Part shown: positions 1 to 9,007 of the stretch, in pieces | Layout of the letters: each line of letters begins with the position of its first letter | Position numbering within the stretch: the stretch's first letter is position 1 | DNA from: Klebsiella aerogenes | GTDB lineage: Bacteria; Pseudomonadota; Gammaproteobacteria; Enterobacterales; Enterobacteriaceae | Direction of reading: 5' to 3' | DNA length: 64,000 bases | Assembly: GCA_029027985.1 (NCBI GenBank) | Contig: CP119076.1 | Coordinates: 3,222,422 to 3,286,421, forward strand | Position numbers and translations under genes: made by a program | Notes under the pieces: generated by a model | The model's input: only the letters and a program-made list of their open reading frames with translations | Databases searched by the model: none | What the model was told of the DNA's origin: nothing

Positions 1-1249
1 CGGTGAAATCTGCCTGGGCGACGCCCAGCTGTACCGCCTGGTCAACGACGATTCGCGCGACGTCGAAGTGACGCGCGCGCGGATACTGCGCCAGGAATTC
101 TCGCGCCACCAGGCCGAGATCCAGCGGCATTCCTTTCTCTTTGTAAACCACCAGCTGCGCTTCAATCAGCGCGGCCAGTTGCTCGCGAATTTCGTTGAAC
201 TCTTCGAACTCAAGGTCCGCCGGTAGCTCGCCGGTGACTTCTTCATCGCGCAGCGCCATCTCTTCATCGCGCATATCCAGCAAACGATCGGCGCTGGCGT
301 AGGTCAACGCCCACGGCGCCTCGAAGTAGGTTTGCACCGACTGGCGCAAACGCTGGGCGAAGACGCGGTTTTTATCCATATCGATGGCGGTACGGATAAA
401 CTTATGTACATGGCGATCGTACCCGATCCACAAGTCGATAGCCTGCTGACCCCAACTGACGATACGGTCAAGCTTGCTCTGCAGGTCGAACACCAGACGG
501 TCGACAAAATGCAGATCGTCACGCGCAATGGTGGCATCCTGGATACGCAGCAGGTTAGCCTGCAGCTTATCGCCCGCCGCATCCAGCGTATCCTGCAGTT
601 CACGCAGGGTACCGGACGTTTCGGACAGCAGCAGTTCGCAGCTGGAAATCGCCGCGCGCCAGTCTTTGTTCAACAACTGGGCAATGTCGTCTTTCACCTG
701 CTGCTGCTGCTCATCCATAATGCGCTGAGTCAGATCGATACTATCGAAGATTTCCGCCACGGAATATTTCAGCGGCGCAAAAACGTTGCGATGCCAGTGG
801 AACTCATCGCCGCCCTCATCCGCCGAATCCGCTGCGCGCTTTAGTTCGCTCGCCACAATCGACAGCTGCATCGACAGACGCAGGGTGGAAAACTCACGCT
901 GGCGAATGTAGTAGTCGGTAATGCCGATGCCTAATGGCGTCAGGCGATATATCGCATTGCCTTCCGTAATTTCGCTGGTAAAGCGGTTCAGCAGACGCTG
1001 GCGCACCATATCGTTGATGGCGTTATTGGCGCGCTGGCTGATGGTTTCGCTGGTCTGCTCAAACGCATCACTGACGTGGCGGAACGCATCCACCAGTTCT
1101 CCCTCGGTCATTTCCCCTTCCAGCCGCTCGCCGTTCAGCGTGGCGACAGCCAGCAGAAAAGAGAGTCTGTCGACCGGCAGCGAGATGGAAAAATCATTTT
1201 TCCTGGCCCAGGCAACCAGTTCGGGGACTGTCTGGGAAAATTCACTCAT
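1..1249 (-). CDS. mukF: MukF, kleisin subunit of the MukBEF condensin (3' end cut by window edge)
   Basis: The reverse strand encodes [20 protein letters not shown] and continues as a MukF-type protein to the window edge. About 416 codons are visible of the usual 440, so only the C-terminal end is missing. MukF is the kleisin that bridges the two MukB heads and binds MukE in the chromosome-organising MukBEF complex. Family knowledge places an N-terminal winged-helix dimerisation domain first, then a helical middle region, then a C-terminal winged helix that contacts MukB. The ATG lies 3 nt after the cmoM stop, so the two are co-transcribed. mukE and mukB are expected just outside the window. 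Confidence 0.97.
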   Translation of the reverse strand, partial: MSEFSQTVPELVAWARKNDFSISLPVDRLSFLLAVATLNGERLEGEMTEGELVDAFRHVSDAFEQTSETISQRANNAINDMVRQRLLNRFTSEITEGNAIYRLTPLGIGITDYYIRQREFSTLRLSMQLSIVASELKRAADSADEGGDEFHWHRNVFAPLKYSVAEIFDSIDLTQRIMDEQQQQVKDDIAQLLNKDWRAAISSCELLLSETSGTLRELQDTLDAAGDKLQANLLRIQDATIARDDLHFVDRLVFDLQSKLDRIVSWGQQAIDLWIGYDRHVHKFIRTAIDMDKNRVFAQRLRQSVQTYFEAPWALTYASADRLLDMRDEEMALRDEEVTGELPADLEFEEFNEIREQLAALIEAQLVVYKEKGMPLDLGLVAREFLAQYPRARHFDVARIVVDQAVQLGVAQADFT

Positions 1250-1252
1250 AGT

Positions 1253-2050
1253 TTATCCTTGCATCTGCGGCTGTGCGCCTGGATCGGTCTTAAGCGCGGT
1301 GACATGAATATAGCGGCCCAGGCTGATATACGGCTCCTGGCGACAGTAGCGCGTTTCCAGCTCCAGCAGCGCCGCAAAGCTATCATGCTGTTTACGTTTC
1401 TCACGCAGATAATCATGAAACACCCGCACGCCGGTTTTACCGGTTATCTGCCAGCCGAGCGCCTCCAGCCAGCCATACACTTGCTGCGGATCGCGCGGAT
1501 AATCCGGCGACAGCGTGCGTTTTTTCTTTTTCGGCATGCCAATTTGTACATAGTCGAAGTTCCCGGCGACCATATTGTGCATCAGCAGACCGTTAGCATT
1601 GTAGAACATTAACGACAGCGCGCCGCCCGGACGTAATACCGACCACAGCGTGCGCAACATTTCCTGCGGTTCCGCGACCCACTCCAGTACTGCATGAAAC
1701 AGTATCAGATCGACGGGGCTTTCCAAATGCTGAGCAATATCCTGAGCCGCGCATTGTACAAAATGCATGTTGTCGATCACACCTTTATCGCGGGCCGCCT
1801 GCTGAGCGCGGGCCACCATTTCGGCGGAAAGATCGCATAGAGTCACATGATGGCCTAATTCCGCGATGCGGATCGCCGTTTGCCCTTCTCCGCCGCCAGC
1901 GTCGAGCACTCGCAGCGGCCCTGGCCCCATCTGCGCAAGCAGCGGCTCCAGATCCTGCCAGAGGATCGCCTGGCGCAGTTGGCCCTTGGTGGTGCCGTAA
2001 ATATTGCGCGAAAACTTTTCAGCGATGTCATCAAAATTGCGATCCTGCAC
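1253..2050 (-). CDS. cmoM: CmoM, tRNA 5-carboxymethoxyuridine methyltransferase
   Basis: A 265-residue class I SAM-dependent methyltransferase, formerly SmtA. It methylates 5-carboxymethoxyuridine at the wobble position of certain tRNAs to the methyl ester. SAM motif I (VLDAGGGEG) lies at residues 48-56, followed by an acidic motif II (LCDLSAEM). The frame stays open a further 52 codons upstream, but homology starts at MQDRNFDDIAEKF, which corresponds to a GTG at 2050. That GTG is chosen as the start. It heads the cmoM-mukFEB operon, 3 nt before mukF, and is divergent from elyC. Confidence 0.95.
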   Translation of the reverse strand: MQDRNFDDIAEKFSRNIYGTTKGQLRQAILWQDLEPLLAQMGPGPLRVLDAGGGEGQTAIRIAELGHHVTLCDLSAEMVARAQQAARDKGVIDNMHFVQCAAQDIAQHLESPVDLILFHAVLEWVAEPQEMLRTLWSVLRPGGALSLMFYNANGLLMHNMVAGNFDYVQIGMPKKKKRTLSPDYPRDPQQVYGWLEALGWQITGKTGVRVFHDYLREKRKQHDSFAALLELETRYCRQEPYISLGRYIHVTALKTDPGAQPQMQG

Positions 2051-2171
2051 GGACGACTCCACAAGCCAACACAAAACCGCTATTTTGTCATACCCACGGC
2101 GATAATGAAGCGATCTGTTATAAGATCCGCGCATAACTTTGCTTATATGGTTAAAAAAGGAACCATCCGGG

Positions 2172-2951
2172 ATGCTTTTTACACTGAAAAAGGTTTTGGG
2201 CGGCATGATGCTGCCGCTTCCCTTGCTGTTATTGCTGATGGCGGTCGGCCTTGCTCTACTGTGGCGCAGCCGTTTTCAGAAGACCGGCAAAACACTGGTC
2301 ACGCTAAGCTGGCTGCTGTTGACGCTACTAAGCCTGCAGCCGGTGGCTGACGAATTGCTGAAACCAATCGAAAAAAACTACCCGACCTGGCGCGGCGGCA
2401 CGCCCGTTGAGTATGTCGTGGTGCTCGGCGGCGGCTATACCTGGAACCCGCAATGGGCGCCCAGCTCAAATCTGATCAACAACAGCCTCCCGCGGCTGGC
2501 GGAAGGTATCCGTTTGTGGCGGGAAAATCCGGGATCGAAGATGATCTTTACCGGCGCAGCGGCGAAAACTAACCCGGTCAGCACCGCTGAAGCTGGCGCG
2601 CGTGTCGCAGAAAGCCTCGGAGTCCCACGCAGCGCGATTATCGTCCTCGACCGGCCAAAAGATACCGAGCAGGAAGCGACAGAGGTGAAAAAAGCCATCG
2701 GCGCCGCGCCGTTCCTGCTGGTCACTTCCGCTTCGCATCTGCCGCGGGCGATGATTTTCTTCCGTCACGCCGGGCTGAATCCGCTACCGGCGCCCGCCAA
2801 CCAGCTGGCGGTGGAATCTGCGCTAAATCCCTGGGAACGTGCCATTCCCTCCCCTTTTTGGCTGATGCACAGCGACCGCGCGATTTACGAGACGCTGGGG
2901 CGAATCTGGCAGTGGTTGAAAGGCGCCTCAGGCGATCCAGGGCAGGATTGA
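2172..2951 (+). CDS. elyC: ElyC, envelope biogenesis factor (DUF218)
   Basis: A 259-residue inner-membrane protein, formerly YcbC. Two hydrophobic segments (about residues 10-31 and 41-56) precede a DUF218 domain opening with YVVVLGGGYT at 81-90. In E. coli, ElyC is needed for peptidoglycan and undecaprenyl-phosphate lipid carrier metabolism at low temperature. An in-frame upstream start exists 33 nt earlier, but MLFTLKKV is the conserved N-terminus, so the ATG at 2172 is used. The 3' end overlaps the convergent ycbJ by 24 nt, so the two transcripts share sequence at their ends. Confidence 0.95.
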   Translation: MLFTLKKVLGGMMLPLPLLLLLMAVGLALLWRSRFQKTGKTLVTLSWLLLTLLSLQPVADELLKPIEKNYPTWRGGTPVEYVVVLGGGYTWNPQWAPSSNLINNSLPRLAEGIRLWRENPGSKMIFTGAAAKTNPVSTAEAGARVAESLGVPRSAIIVLDRPKDTEQEATEVKKAIGAAPFLLVTSASHLPRAMIFFRHAGLNPLPAPANQLAVESALNPWERAIPSPFWLMHSDRAIYETLGRIWQWLKGASGDPGQD

Positions 2952-3821
2952 TTTCGCCGCCAGTGAAAAACGGGCGCGGTCAAAGCGCCCGGTATTCACC
3001 AGGCTATCCACCTCATCCCACAATTGATACAGCCAGCGCCGCCAGAGGAAAGATTCCGCCACCGGCGCCCGACGTAGATAGTGCCATAGCAACTGCTCCC
3101 CCAGCCCGCCGTCGGCGAGACGGAAAAGTTCATACTCGCGCGGCGCCCACAGCAACATCCCCGGGCCAACCATCGCCAGCAGCTGATCGCTGCGCGCATC
3201 CTTAAGCATACTGCGCAAAGTGAAGCAGCCGTGGACCAGCACGCAGTTATCATTGAAATCGCTAAACAATTCAGGAAGGCTTTCACGGCTGCGAAATAAG
3301 ATGCGCTTATCCTGCATCGTCAGACCGGTGTCGTGATACAGATTCAGCGTACTCCACAACATTTCGACCCGCTGACGATACCAGTGCGGCCAGAGGTTTT
3401 CCTGAGTGCTGTCGACCATCCCCACGCAGCCGCCGCTATCCTGCCGGTGCCACGCCAGCAACCCTTCGACAATCTGCTCCTGCAGCTGTTCCCAGCGCTC
3501 CGGCGTGCGTGCCGGCGCTTCCGCCGAGACGCCGTGCAGCCGTTCAATCAGCAATACGTCAGGCCCCGGATGTTCTTCATGCGTCATCACACCGTACACC
3601 ACCGGCATCCGCACGGTGCCGCTGCGGGCAAGCAACGATATTTTCCATGCCAGCTGGCGCGCCACACCGGGCGTGGTGAAGCTTTTCGCCAGCAGCGGCA
3701 TCGGGTTTCCCTGCGCATCATACAGCGACCATAGCGCTGACGAGGGTTTCTCGCTAACGCACTCCACGCGACTTAGCTTTTCGCCAAGCAGGTGACTCAG
3801 TTCGGTTCGCAACTGTTCCAT
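2928..3821 (-). CDS. ycbJ: YcbJ, phosphotransferase-family protein of unknown role
   Basis: A 297-residue protein of the YcbJ family, the same length as in E. coli, distantly related to aminoglycoside phosphotransferase/kinase folds. LVHGCFTLRSML resembles a degenerate catalytic loop, but substrate and activity are unknown. The frame extends 11 codons upstream, but the conserved N-terminus is MEQLRTELSHLLGEKLSR, giving a start at 3821. Its 3' end overlaps elyC in convergent orientation. No operon partner is evident, since kdsB lies 129 nt upstream and ends in its own terminator. Confidence 0.9.
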   Translation of the reverse strand: MEQLRTELSHLLGEKLSRVECVSEKPSSALWSLYDAQGNPMPLLAKSFTTPGVARQLAWKISLLARSGTVRMPVVYGVMTHEEHPGPDVLLIERLHGVSAEAPARTPERWEQLQEQIVEGLLAWHRQDSGGCVGMVDSTQENLWPHWYRQRVEMLWSTLNLYHDTGLTMQDKRILFRSRESLPELFSDFNDNCVLVHGCFTLRSMLKDARSDQLLAMVGPGMLLWAPREYELFRLADGGLGEQLLWHYLRRAPVAESFLWRRWLYQLWDEVDSLVNTGRFDRARFSLAAKSILPWIA

Positions 3822-3911
3822 TGTAGATACCCTCATGAAAACTACTGTTTTCATAATGAGCGTCAGGCAGAAGATTGTCAGCGGATAAGATCAAAAATGC
3901 GCGAAATAGCA

Positions 3912-3943
3912 GAAGAAAATAGTCCCCTCCTGCTGGAGGGGAC
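3912..3943 (-). terminator. Rho-independent terminator of the ycaR-kdsB transcript
   Basis: Nine-bp GC-rich arms GTCCCCTCC and GGAGGGGAC (3922-3930 and 3935-3943) around a 4-nt loop. On the minus strand they are followed by TATTTTCTTC. It lies 8 nt beyond the kdsB stop. Confidence 0.8.
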
Positions 3944-3950
3944 GGCAGGA

Positions 3951-4697
3951 TTAACGCAGCTCGGCGCGCACGCGCTCCAGATCTTCCGGCGTATCGACGC
4001 CGGTGCCCGGAACCACTTCCGCCACCGCAACGTGAATTTTTTCGCCGTACCACAGCACACGCAGCTGCTCGAGCATTTCTATTTGTTCGAGCGGGCTCGG
4101 CGCCCAGCTAACATAGCGGCGAATAAAACCGGCACGATAGCCGTAAATACCGATATGACGCAGCAGCGAGTCGCCGATTTGCTCGCGTGATTTGGCAAAG
4201 CGGTCGCGATCCCACGGAATGGTCGCGCGCGAGAAATAAAGCGCGTAGCCGCTGGCATCCATCACCACTTTAACCGCATTCGGATTGAACGCCTCTTCCG
4301 CATCGTGGATCGGCACCGCCAGAGTCGCCATACCGCTGGTGCTGGCAGCCAGGTTTTCAGCGACCTGACGAACGATCGCCGGCGGGATCATCGGTTCATC
4401 ACCCTGAATATTGACGATGATCGTGTCATCGCTGAAGGCGCATTTTTCAACCACTTCCGCCAGTCGTTCGGTGCCGGACTGATGATCGGCGCGGGTCATG
4501 CAGACCTCACCGCCGGCGGCTTCTACCGCACGCGCGACATCTTCATGATCGGTGGCGACAATAATGCGCTCCGCGCCGGATTCGCGGGCGCGTTCCAGCA
4601 CGTGGACGATCATCGGCTTGCCGTTGATATCCTGCAGAGGTTTACCCGGCAGACGCGTGGAGGCAAAACGCGCGGGAATGATGACGACGAAACTCAT
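3951..4697 (-). CDS. kdsB: KdsB, 3-deoxy-manno-octulosonate cytidylyltransferase
   Basis: A 248-residue CMP-Kdo synthetase. It activates Kdo with CTP to CMP-Kdo, the donor for the lipopolysaccharide inner core, in the cytoplasm. The nucleotide-binding start [14 protein letters not shown] lies at residues 8-21, and the metal-binding QGDEP at 98-102. Length matches the E. coli enzyme. The ATG overlaps the ycaR stop by 4 nt, indicating translational coupling. A strong terminator follows the stop. Confidence 0.98.
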   Translation of the reverse strand: MSFVVIIPARFASTRLPGKPLQDINGKPMIVHVLERARESGAERIIVATDHEDVARAVEAAGGEVCMTRADHQSGTERLAEVVEKCAFSDDTIIVNIQGDEPMIPPAIVRQVAENLAASTSGMATLAVPIHDAEEAFNPNAVKVVMDASGYALYFSRATIPWDRDRFAKSREQIGDSLLRHIGIYGYRAGFIRRYVSWAPSPLEQIEMLEQLRVLWYGEKIHVAVAEVVPGTGVDTPEDLERVRAELR

Positions 4698-4876
4698 GGC
4701 TGACTCTCTTCTACCGCCAGCGAACGCGCTTCGTTTTCGAGTAATACCGGGATCCCATCACGCAGCGGGAAAGCCAGGTTGTCGGCTTTGCAGATAAGCT
4801 CTTGCTTATCCTGGCTATAGTACAGCTTACCGTTGCAAACCGGGCAGGCGATGATTTCAAGTAAACGGTGATCCAT
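4694..4876 (-). CDS. ycaR: YcaR, Trm112-like UPF0434 small protein
   Basis: A 60-residue protein starting [14 protein letters not shown]. The frame stays open 18 codons upstream, but this ATG matches the family length and is preceded by AGGAGG. It has a single CPVC pair (C11, C14) in a Trm112-like fold. The family is annotated as UPF0434 and no biochemical role is established. Coupling to kdsB by the 4-nt overlap is conserved, which hints at a link with Kdo or lipid A supply (inference). Confidence 0.92.
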   Translation of the reverse strand: MDHRLLEIIACPVCNGKLYYSQDKQELICKADNLAFPLRDGIPVLLENEARSLAVEESQP

Positions 4877-4963
4877 GATTCCTCCTGATGGACCGAATAG
4901 ATTTGTCAGCAGCATATCACAGGATGACAAACACCGGGATCCGTTTGCGCCGCCGCTGGCGCT

Positions 4964-6193
4964 TCACGCGGCATCGACGTCCCACCCTTGCCGCTGGGCG
5001 GCAAACAATGTTGGCGGAAGCTGGCGCAGCACGACCGTTTCAGCCCCCTGCCAGCGCGCAAAATCAGTAATCGCCCGCTGGAGCCCGCTTTCCAGCCCGG
5101 CGGTCACTTTGACGCCTTCCTCCAGCCACAGCGAGAAGACCTCCAGCATGCCGCCCTTACGATGTACCTTGCTGTCCATCCTGCCGACCAGTTTTCCCTG
5201 ATGCAGCAGAGGCAGCACAAAGTAACCGTATTGTCGTTTCGGCGCCGGGGTATAGCATTCCAGACGATAACTAAAGTTGAATAACTGCTCGGCGCGTTTA
5301 CGGTCCCACACCACCGGATCAAACGGCGACAGTACGACGCTGTGGCTGGCGCTAAGTTTACCGCCGGGCGCCGACTCCAGCTGCGCTAACGCATCACGAT
5401 GCAGCCACATTTCACCCAACTCTTCAACATTGACCGGCGCCACCAGCCCTTCTTCCTGCCACGCCGCCAGCAGCGCCGGTAGCGAAGGCTGACGCAGACG
5501 ATAGTAATCCGCCAGCCACTGCGGGCGGAAAATCCCCAGGCTGCGCGCGCTGTTACGCAGCATGATGGACTCCGCCTGCGGCTGGGAGAGCGCGTCTCGC
5601 TTGTCGTCCCAATACGGCATCGCTCGATGGGTTAAATCATACACCCGGTGAAAGTTACGCCGTTCCACGACCATCAACTTTCCGGCGGTAAATAGCCCTT
5701 CCAGATGGCGCTTATGCGGTTTCCACTCCCACCAGCCGCTGGCGCCTTTGCGCGGATGGGAAAAATCCGCCGAACGAACCGGACCATTCTGCGCAATATG
5801 CGCCAGCAATTCTTCAATGCTCGCGGCATGTTCGCGCATCCACTCTTTGTGGTATTTCCAGCCCATCTTATCGGGATTCAGCATCCGGTGGCGCACCAGA
5901 GCAAAATCGCTGCGCGGTAGAAAACAGGCTTCATGCGCCCAATATTCCATCAGCTCGCCGCTACGCAGCGAATCATCCAGCCAGTGCTGAGGATAGCTAC
6001 CGAGGCGACTAAACAGCACCAGATAAGGGCTACGCGCGACGACGTTAATCGTATCGATTTGCAGCAGCGACATCTGCTGGATGGTAGAAAGGATGTCATT
6101 CTGGCGAGCGCGACGCCGGGGCTTTTTTAATAACCCCTGCGCCGCGAGATGAAGATGGCGAGCCTCTTTAAGCGACAGTTGTAATACCGACAT
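4964..6193 (-). CDS. ycaQ: YcaQ, winged-helix DNA glycosylase for crosslinks and bulky N7 adducts
   Basis: A 409-residue protein of the HTH_42/AlkZ family. E. coli YcaQ unhooks DNA interstrand crosslinks and removes N7-alkylpurines. The active-site QxD motif appears as LLQIDTINVVAR, with Q45 and D47. Later blocks (GWWEWKPHKRHLEGLF and LSPFDPVVWDRKRAEQLF) are the conserved DNA-binding winged-helix elements. It is in line with lpxK (52 nt gap) and upstream of ycaR (87 nt gap), and may be partly read through from msbA-lpxK. Confidence 0.95.
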   Translation of the reverse strand: MSVLQLSLKEARHLHLAAQGLLKKPRRRARQNDILSTIQQMSLLQIDTINVVARSPYLVLFSRLGSYPQHWLDDSLRSGELMEYWAHEACFLPRSDFALVRHRMLNPDKMGWKYHKEWMREHAASIEELLAHIAQNGPVRSADFSHPRKGASGWWEWKPHKRHLEGLFTAGKLMVVERRNFHRVYDLTHRAMPYWDDKRDALSQPQAESIMLRNSARSLGIFRPQWLADYYRLRQPSLPALLAAWQEEGLVAPVNVEELGEMWLHRDALAQLESAPGGKLSASHSVVLSPFDPVVWDRKRAEQLFNFSYRLECYTPAPKRQYGYFVLPLLHQGKLVGRMDSKVHRKGGMLEVFSLWLEEGVKVTAGLESGLQRAITDFARWQGAETVVLRQLPPTLFAAQRQGWDVDAA

Positions 6194-6245
6194 GCAGGTT
6201 CTCCGTAGGGTTCCAGCACAGCGGCGAGCACAGCCTGCTCGTGGG

Positions 6246-7226
6246 TTAACGTTGCGCCAGCGTAACTAAATCCGCGAGCAATCGCTGCGCGCGTTCATCC
6301 GTCATTATGGCGTCGACCGGCAGATACCACCAGTTGGCGGCGGCGAATTCGCGGCATTTCACCGCATCTTTTTCCGTCATCAACAGCGTCTGCTGCGCGC
6401 TCACCAGGGCGGCGACATCGGGTTGGCTAAGTGCCTGATGATCCGCCAACGCCACGGTTTTGATCGGCTGTACGCCACAGCTTTCAAGCGTGGCGAAAAA
6501 GCGCGGCGGATGACCAATACCGGCCATCGCCACAACGTTGTCGAGGGCAGAGGCGTCGCGACGTTCACCGGTAAGCAAATTAACCGCCATACCGGGGCGC
6601 AACTGCATCGGGATTTCGCCCGGACGCGCCACGCCGCCGTTAACGATAACCGCATCGACGCTTTGTAAACGCGACGCGCGCTCACGCATCGGCCCGGCCG
6701 GCAACCACCAGCCGTTACCGAAACGACGTACGCCGTCGATAACTACGATTTCTTTATCCCGCGCCAGCTTATAGTGCTGTAGGCCGTCATCGGTAACGAT
6801 AATTTGCAGATCGTGAGCGGCCAGTAACGCTTTTACCGCATCGCTGCGCAGTGGCGAAACCGCTACCGGCGCGCCGGTGCGCTGACGAATCAAAACGGGT
6901 TCATCACCCGCCTGCGCCGTACTCGTCGCGTCATTGAGCACCAGCGGATAGCTTTCGGCTTTACCACCGTAACCGCGCGACACCACGCCGACGCGAATGC
7001 CGCGTTGCTGCAATTGCTCCACCAGCCATACCACCACCGGCGTTTTACCATTGCCGCCAGCGGTCAGATTACCGACCACCACCACGGGCACTGGCGCGCG
7101 CCAGGCTTTCTTCCACCCCAGCTTATAGCTGAGGCGAATCAAAGCGCTCACCAGGCCATATAGCCAGGAGAGCGGCAGTAGCAGTCGCCATAACGGTGAT
7201 TCGCCGGACCAGAGACGAGCTATCAT
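6246..7226 (-). CDS. lpxK: LpxK, tetraacyldisaccharide 4'-kinase
   Basis: A 326-residue inner-membrane-associated kinase. It phosphorylates the 4' position of tetraacyldisaccharide 1-phosphate to give lipid IVA, the sixth step of the Raetz pathway. A hydrophobic N-terminal helix (about residues 12-30) precedes the P-loop TAGGNGKT at 55-62. [16 protein letters not shown] is the conserved DDGxQH block. The start codon overlaps the msbA stop by 4 nt, so kinase and lipid A flippase are made together. Confidence 0.98.
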   Translation of the reverse strand: MIARLWSGESPLWRLLLPLSWLYGLVSALIRLSYKLGWKKAWRAPVPVVVVGNLTAGGNGKTPVVVWLVEQLQQRGIRVGVVSRGYGGKAESYPLVLNDATSTAQAGDEPVLIRQRTGAPVAVSPLRSDAVKALLAAHDLQIIVTDDGLQHYKLARDKEIVVIDGVRRFGNGWWLPAGPMRERASRLQSVDAVIVNGGVARPGEIPMQLRPGMAVNLLTGERRDASALDNVVAMAGIGHPPRFFATLESCGVQPIKTVALADHQALSQPDVAALVSAQQTLLMTEKDAVKCREFAAANWWYLPVDAIMTDERAQRLLADLVTLAQR

Positions 7227-8971
7227 TGACCAAACTGCATTTTATGCAGCTGCGCATAGACGCCTTTATGTTCCAGCAGATCCAGATGGCTACCGCGTTC
7301 AACAATGCGACCATCTTCCACCACCACGATTTCATCGGCCTGTTCGATAGTCGACAGACGGTGGGCGATAACCAGCGAAGTACGGTTTTTCTGCAGCTCA
7401 TCCAGCGCCGCCTGAATCGCACGCTCGGACTCAGTATCCAGCGCCGAGGTGGCTTCATCAAGGATAAGAATCGGGCTGTTGCGCAGCAGCGCGCGGGCAA
7501 TAGCAATGCGCTGACGCTGGCCGCCGGAGAGCATGACGCCGTTCTCGCCGATTATCGTATCCAGGCCATTATCCATCTTGTTGATAAAGTCCATCGCATA
7601 AGCCATACGCGCGGCTTCTTCAATTTGCTCGCGGGTATACTCTTCGGTACGCGCATAGGCAATGTTATTGGCGACGGTATCGTTAAACAGGTGCACGTTC
7701 TGCGAAACCAGCGCCACCTGATCGCGCAACGAACTCAGTTTGTAGTCGCGCAGATCGTAACCATCCAGCAGAATCTGCCCGTCGTCTACGTCGTAGAAGC
7801 GGGTGATCAGGCTGGCGATCGTCGATTTACCGGAACCTGAACGCCCCACCAGAGCGACGGTTTTGCCTTCCGGGATGCTCAGATTGATGCTACGCAGCGC
7901 AGCCACTTCACGGCCAGGATAGGTAAAGGTGACGTTGTTGAATTCCAGATTGCCTTTCGCGCGCTCAATCACGCGAGTCCCTTCATCTTTCTCCTGTTCG
8001 GAATCCAGAATGGAGAACAGCGTCTGACATGCCGCCATCCCGCGCTGGAACTGAGCATTCACGTTGGTCAGCGATTTCAGCGGGCGCATCAGAGCGATCA
8101 TTGAGGAGAAGACCACGGTAATGGTACCGGCGGTCAGCGTTTCCATGACGCTCGGGAAGCTTGCCGCATACAGAACAAAGGCCAGCGCCAGAGAGGCAAT
8201 CAGCTGAATGATTGGGTCGGAAATAGAGGACGCGGAGACCATTTTCATCCCCTGCAGACGCATCTTATTGCTGACCTTATCAAAACGCTTCGTTTCGACT
8301 TCCTGACCGCCGAACATCAGCACTTCTTTATGCCCTTTGAGCATCTGTTCCGCGCTGGTGGTGACCTGACCCATCGTGTTCTGCATGTTCTTACTGATAT
8401 TACGGAAGCGCTTCGAGACTACCCGGATGGCGACTGAAACAATCGGCGCCAGCACAATCAGGATCAGCGATAGCTGCCAGCTGTAGTAGAACATCATGGT
8501 GAACAGACCGATAATCGACGCCCCTTCGCGCACGACGGTAATCAACGCGCTGGAAGAAGAGGAGGCCACCTGTTCAGAGTCATAAGTGATACGCGACAGC
8601 AGCGTCCCGGTGGACTGTTTGTCGAAGAAGGCGACGGGCATTCCCATCATATGGCCAAACAGACGACGACGCATTGTCATCACCACTTTGCCGGAAACCC
8701 AGGAGATACAGTAGCTTGAAATATAACTGGTGATCCCGCGCAGTACCATCAGGCCAATCACCACCAGCGGCATCCATATCAGTACGGATCGATCCGTTTT
8801 ACCAAAACCATCATCCAATAACGGTTTAAGAAGCGATAACATGAAGGTATCACTAGCCGCGTTAAGCACCAACGCCACCGCCGCTACGATTAGCCCGGCC
8901 TTAAACGGCGCTATCATCGGCCAAAGTCGGCGGAAGGTCTGCCACGTGGAGAGATCTTTATCGTTCTGCAT
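7223..8971 (-). CDS. msbA: MsbA, lipid A / LPS core ABC flippase
   Basis: A 582-residue half-transporter. It works as a homodimer to flip lipid A-core across the inner membrane and exports some hydrophobic drugs. Six transmembrane helices occupy the first ~330 residues. The nucleotide-binding domain has Walker A GRSGSGKS (376-383), the signature [14 protein letters not shown], and [12 protein letters not shown]. Length equals E. coli MsbA. It is the first gene of msbA-lpxK, 36 nt downstream of ycaI. Confidence 0.98.
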   Translation of the reverse strand: MQNDKDLSTWQTFRRLWPMIAPFKAGLIVAAVALVLNAASDTFMLSLLKPLLDDGFGKTDRSVLIWMPLVVIGLMVLRGITSYISSYCISWVSGKVVMTMRRRLFGHMMGMPVAFFDKQSTGTLLSRITYDSEQVASSSSSALITVVREGASIIGLFTMMFYYSWQLSLILIVLAPIVSVAIRVVSKRFRNISKNMQNTMGQVTTSAEQMLKGHKEVLMFGGQEVETKRFDKVSNKMRLQGMKMVSASSISDPIIQLIASLALAFVLYAASFPSVMETLTAGTITVVFSSMIALMRPLKSLTNVNAQFQRGMAACQTLFSILDSEQEKDEGTRVIERAKGNLEFNNVTFTYPGREVAALRSINLSIPEGKTVALVGRSGSGKSTIASLITRFYDVDDGQILLDGYDLRDYKLSSLRDQVALVSQNVHLFNDTVANNIAYARTEEYTREQIEEAARMAYAMDFINKMDNGLDTIIGENGVMLSGGQRQRIAIARALLRNSPILILDEATSALDTESERAIQAALDELQKNRTSLVIAHRLSTIEQADEIVVVEDGRIVERGSHLDLLEHKGVYAQLHKMQFGQ

Positions 8972-9007
8972 TCAATAAACCAGCTTGTGTTGAAATAGCC
9001 GCATATT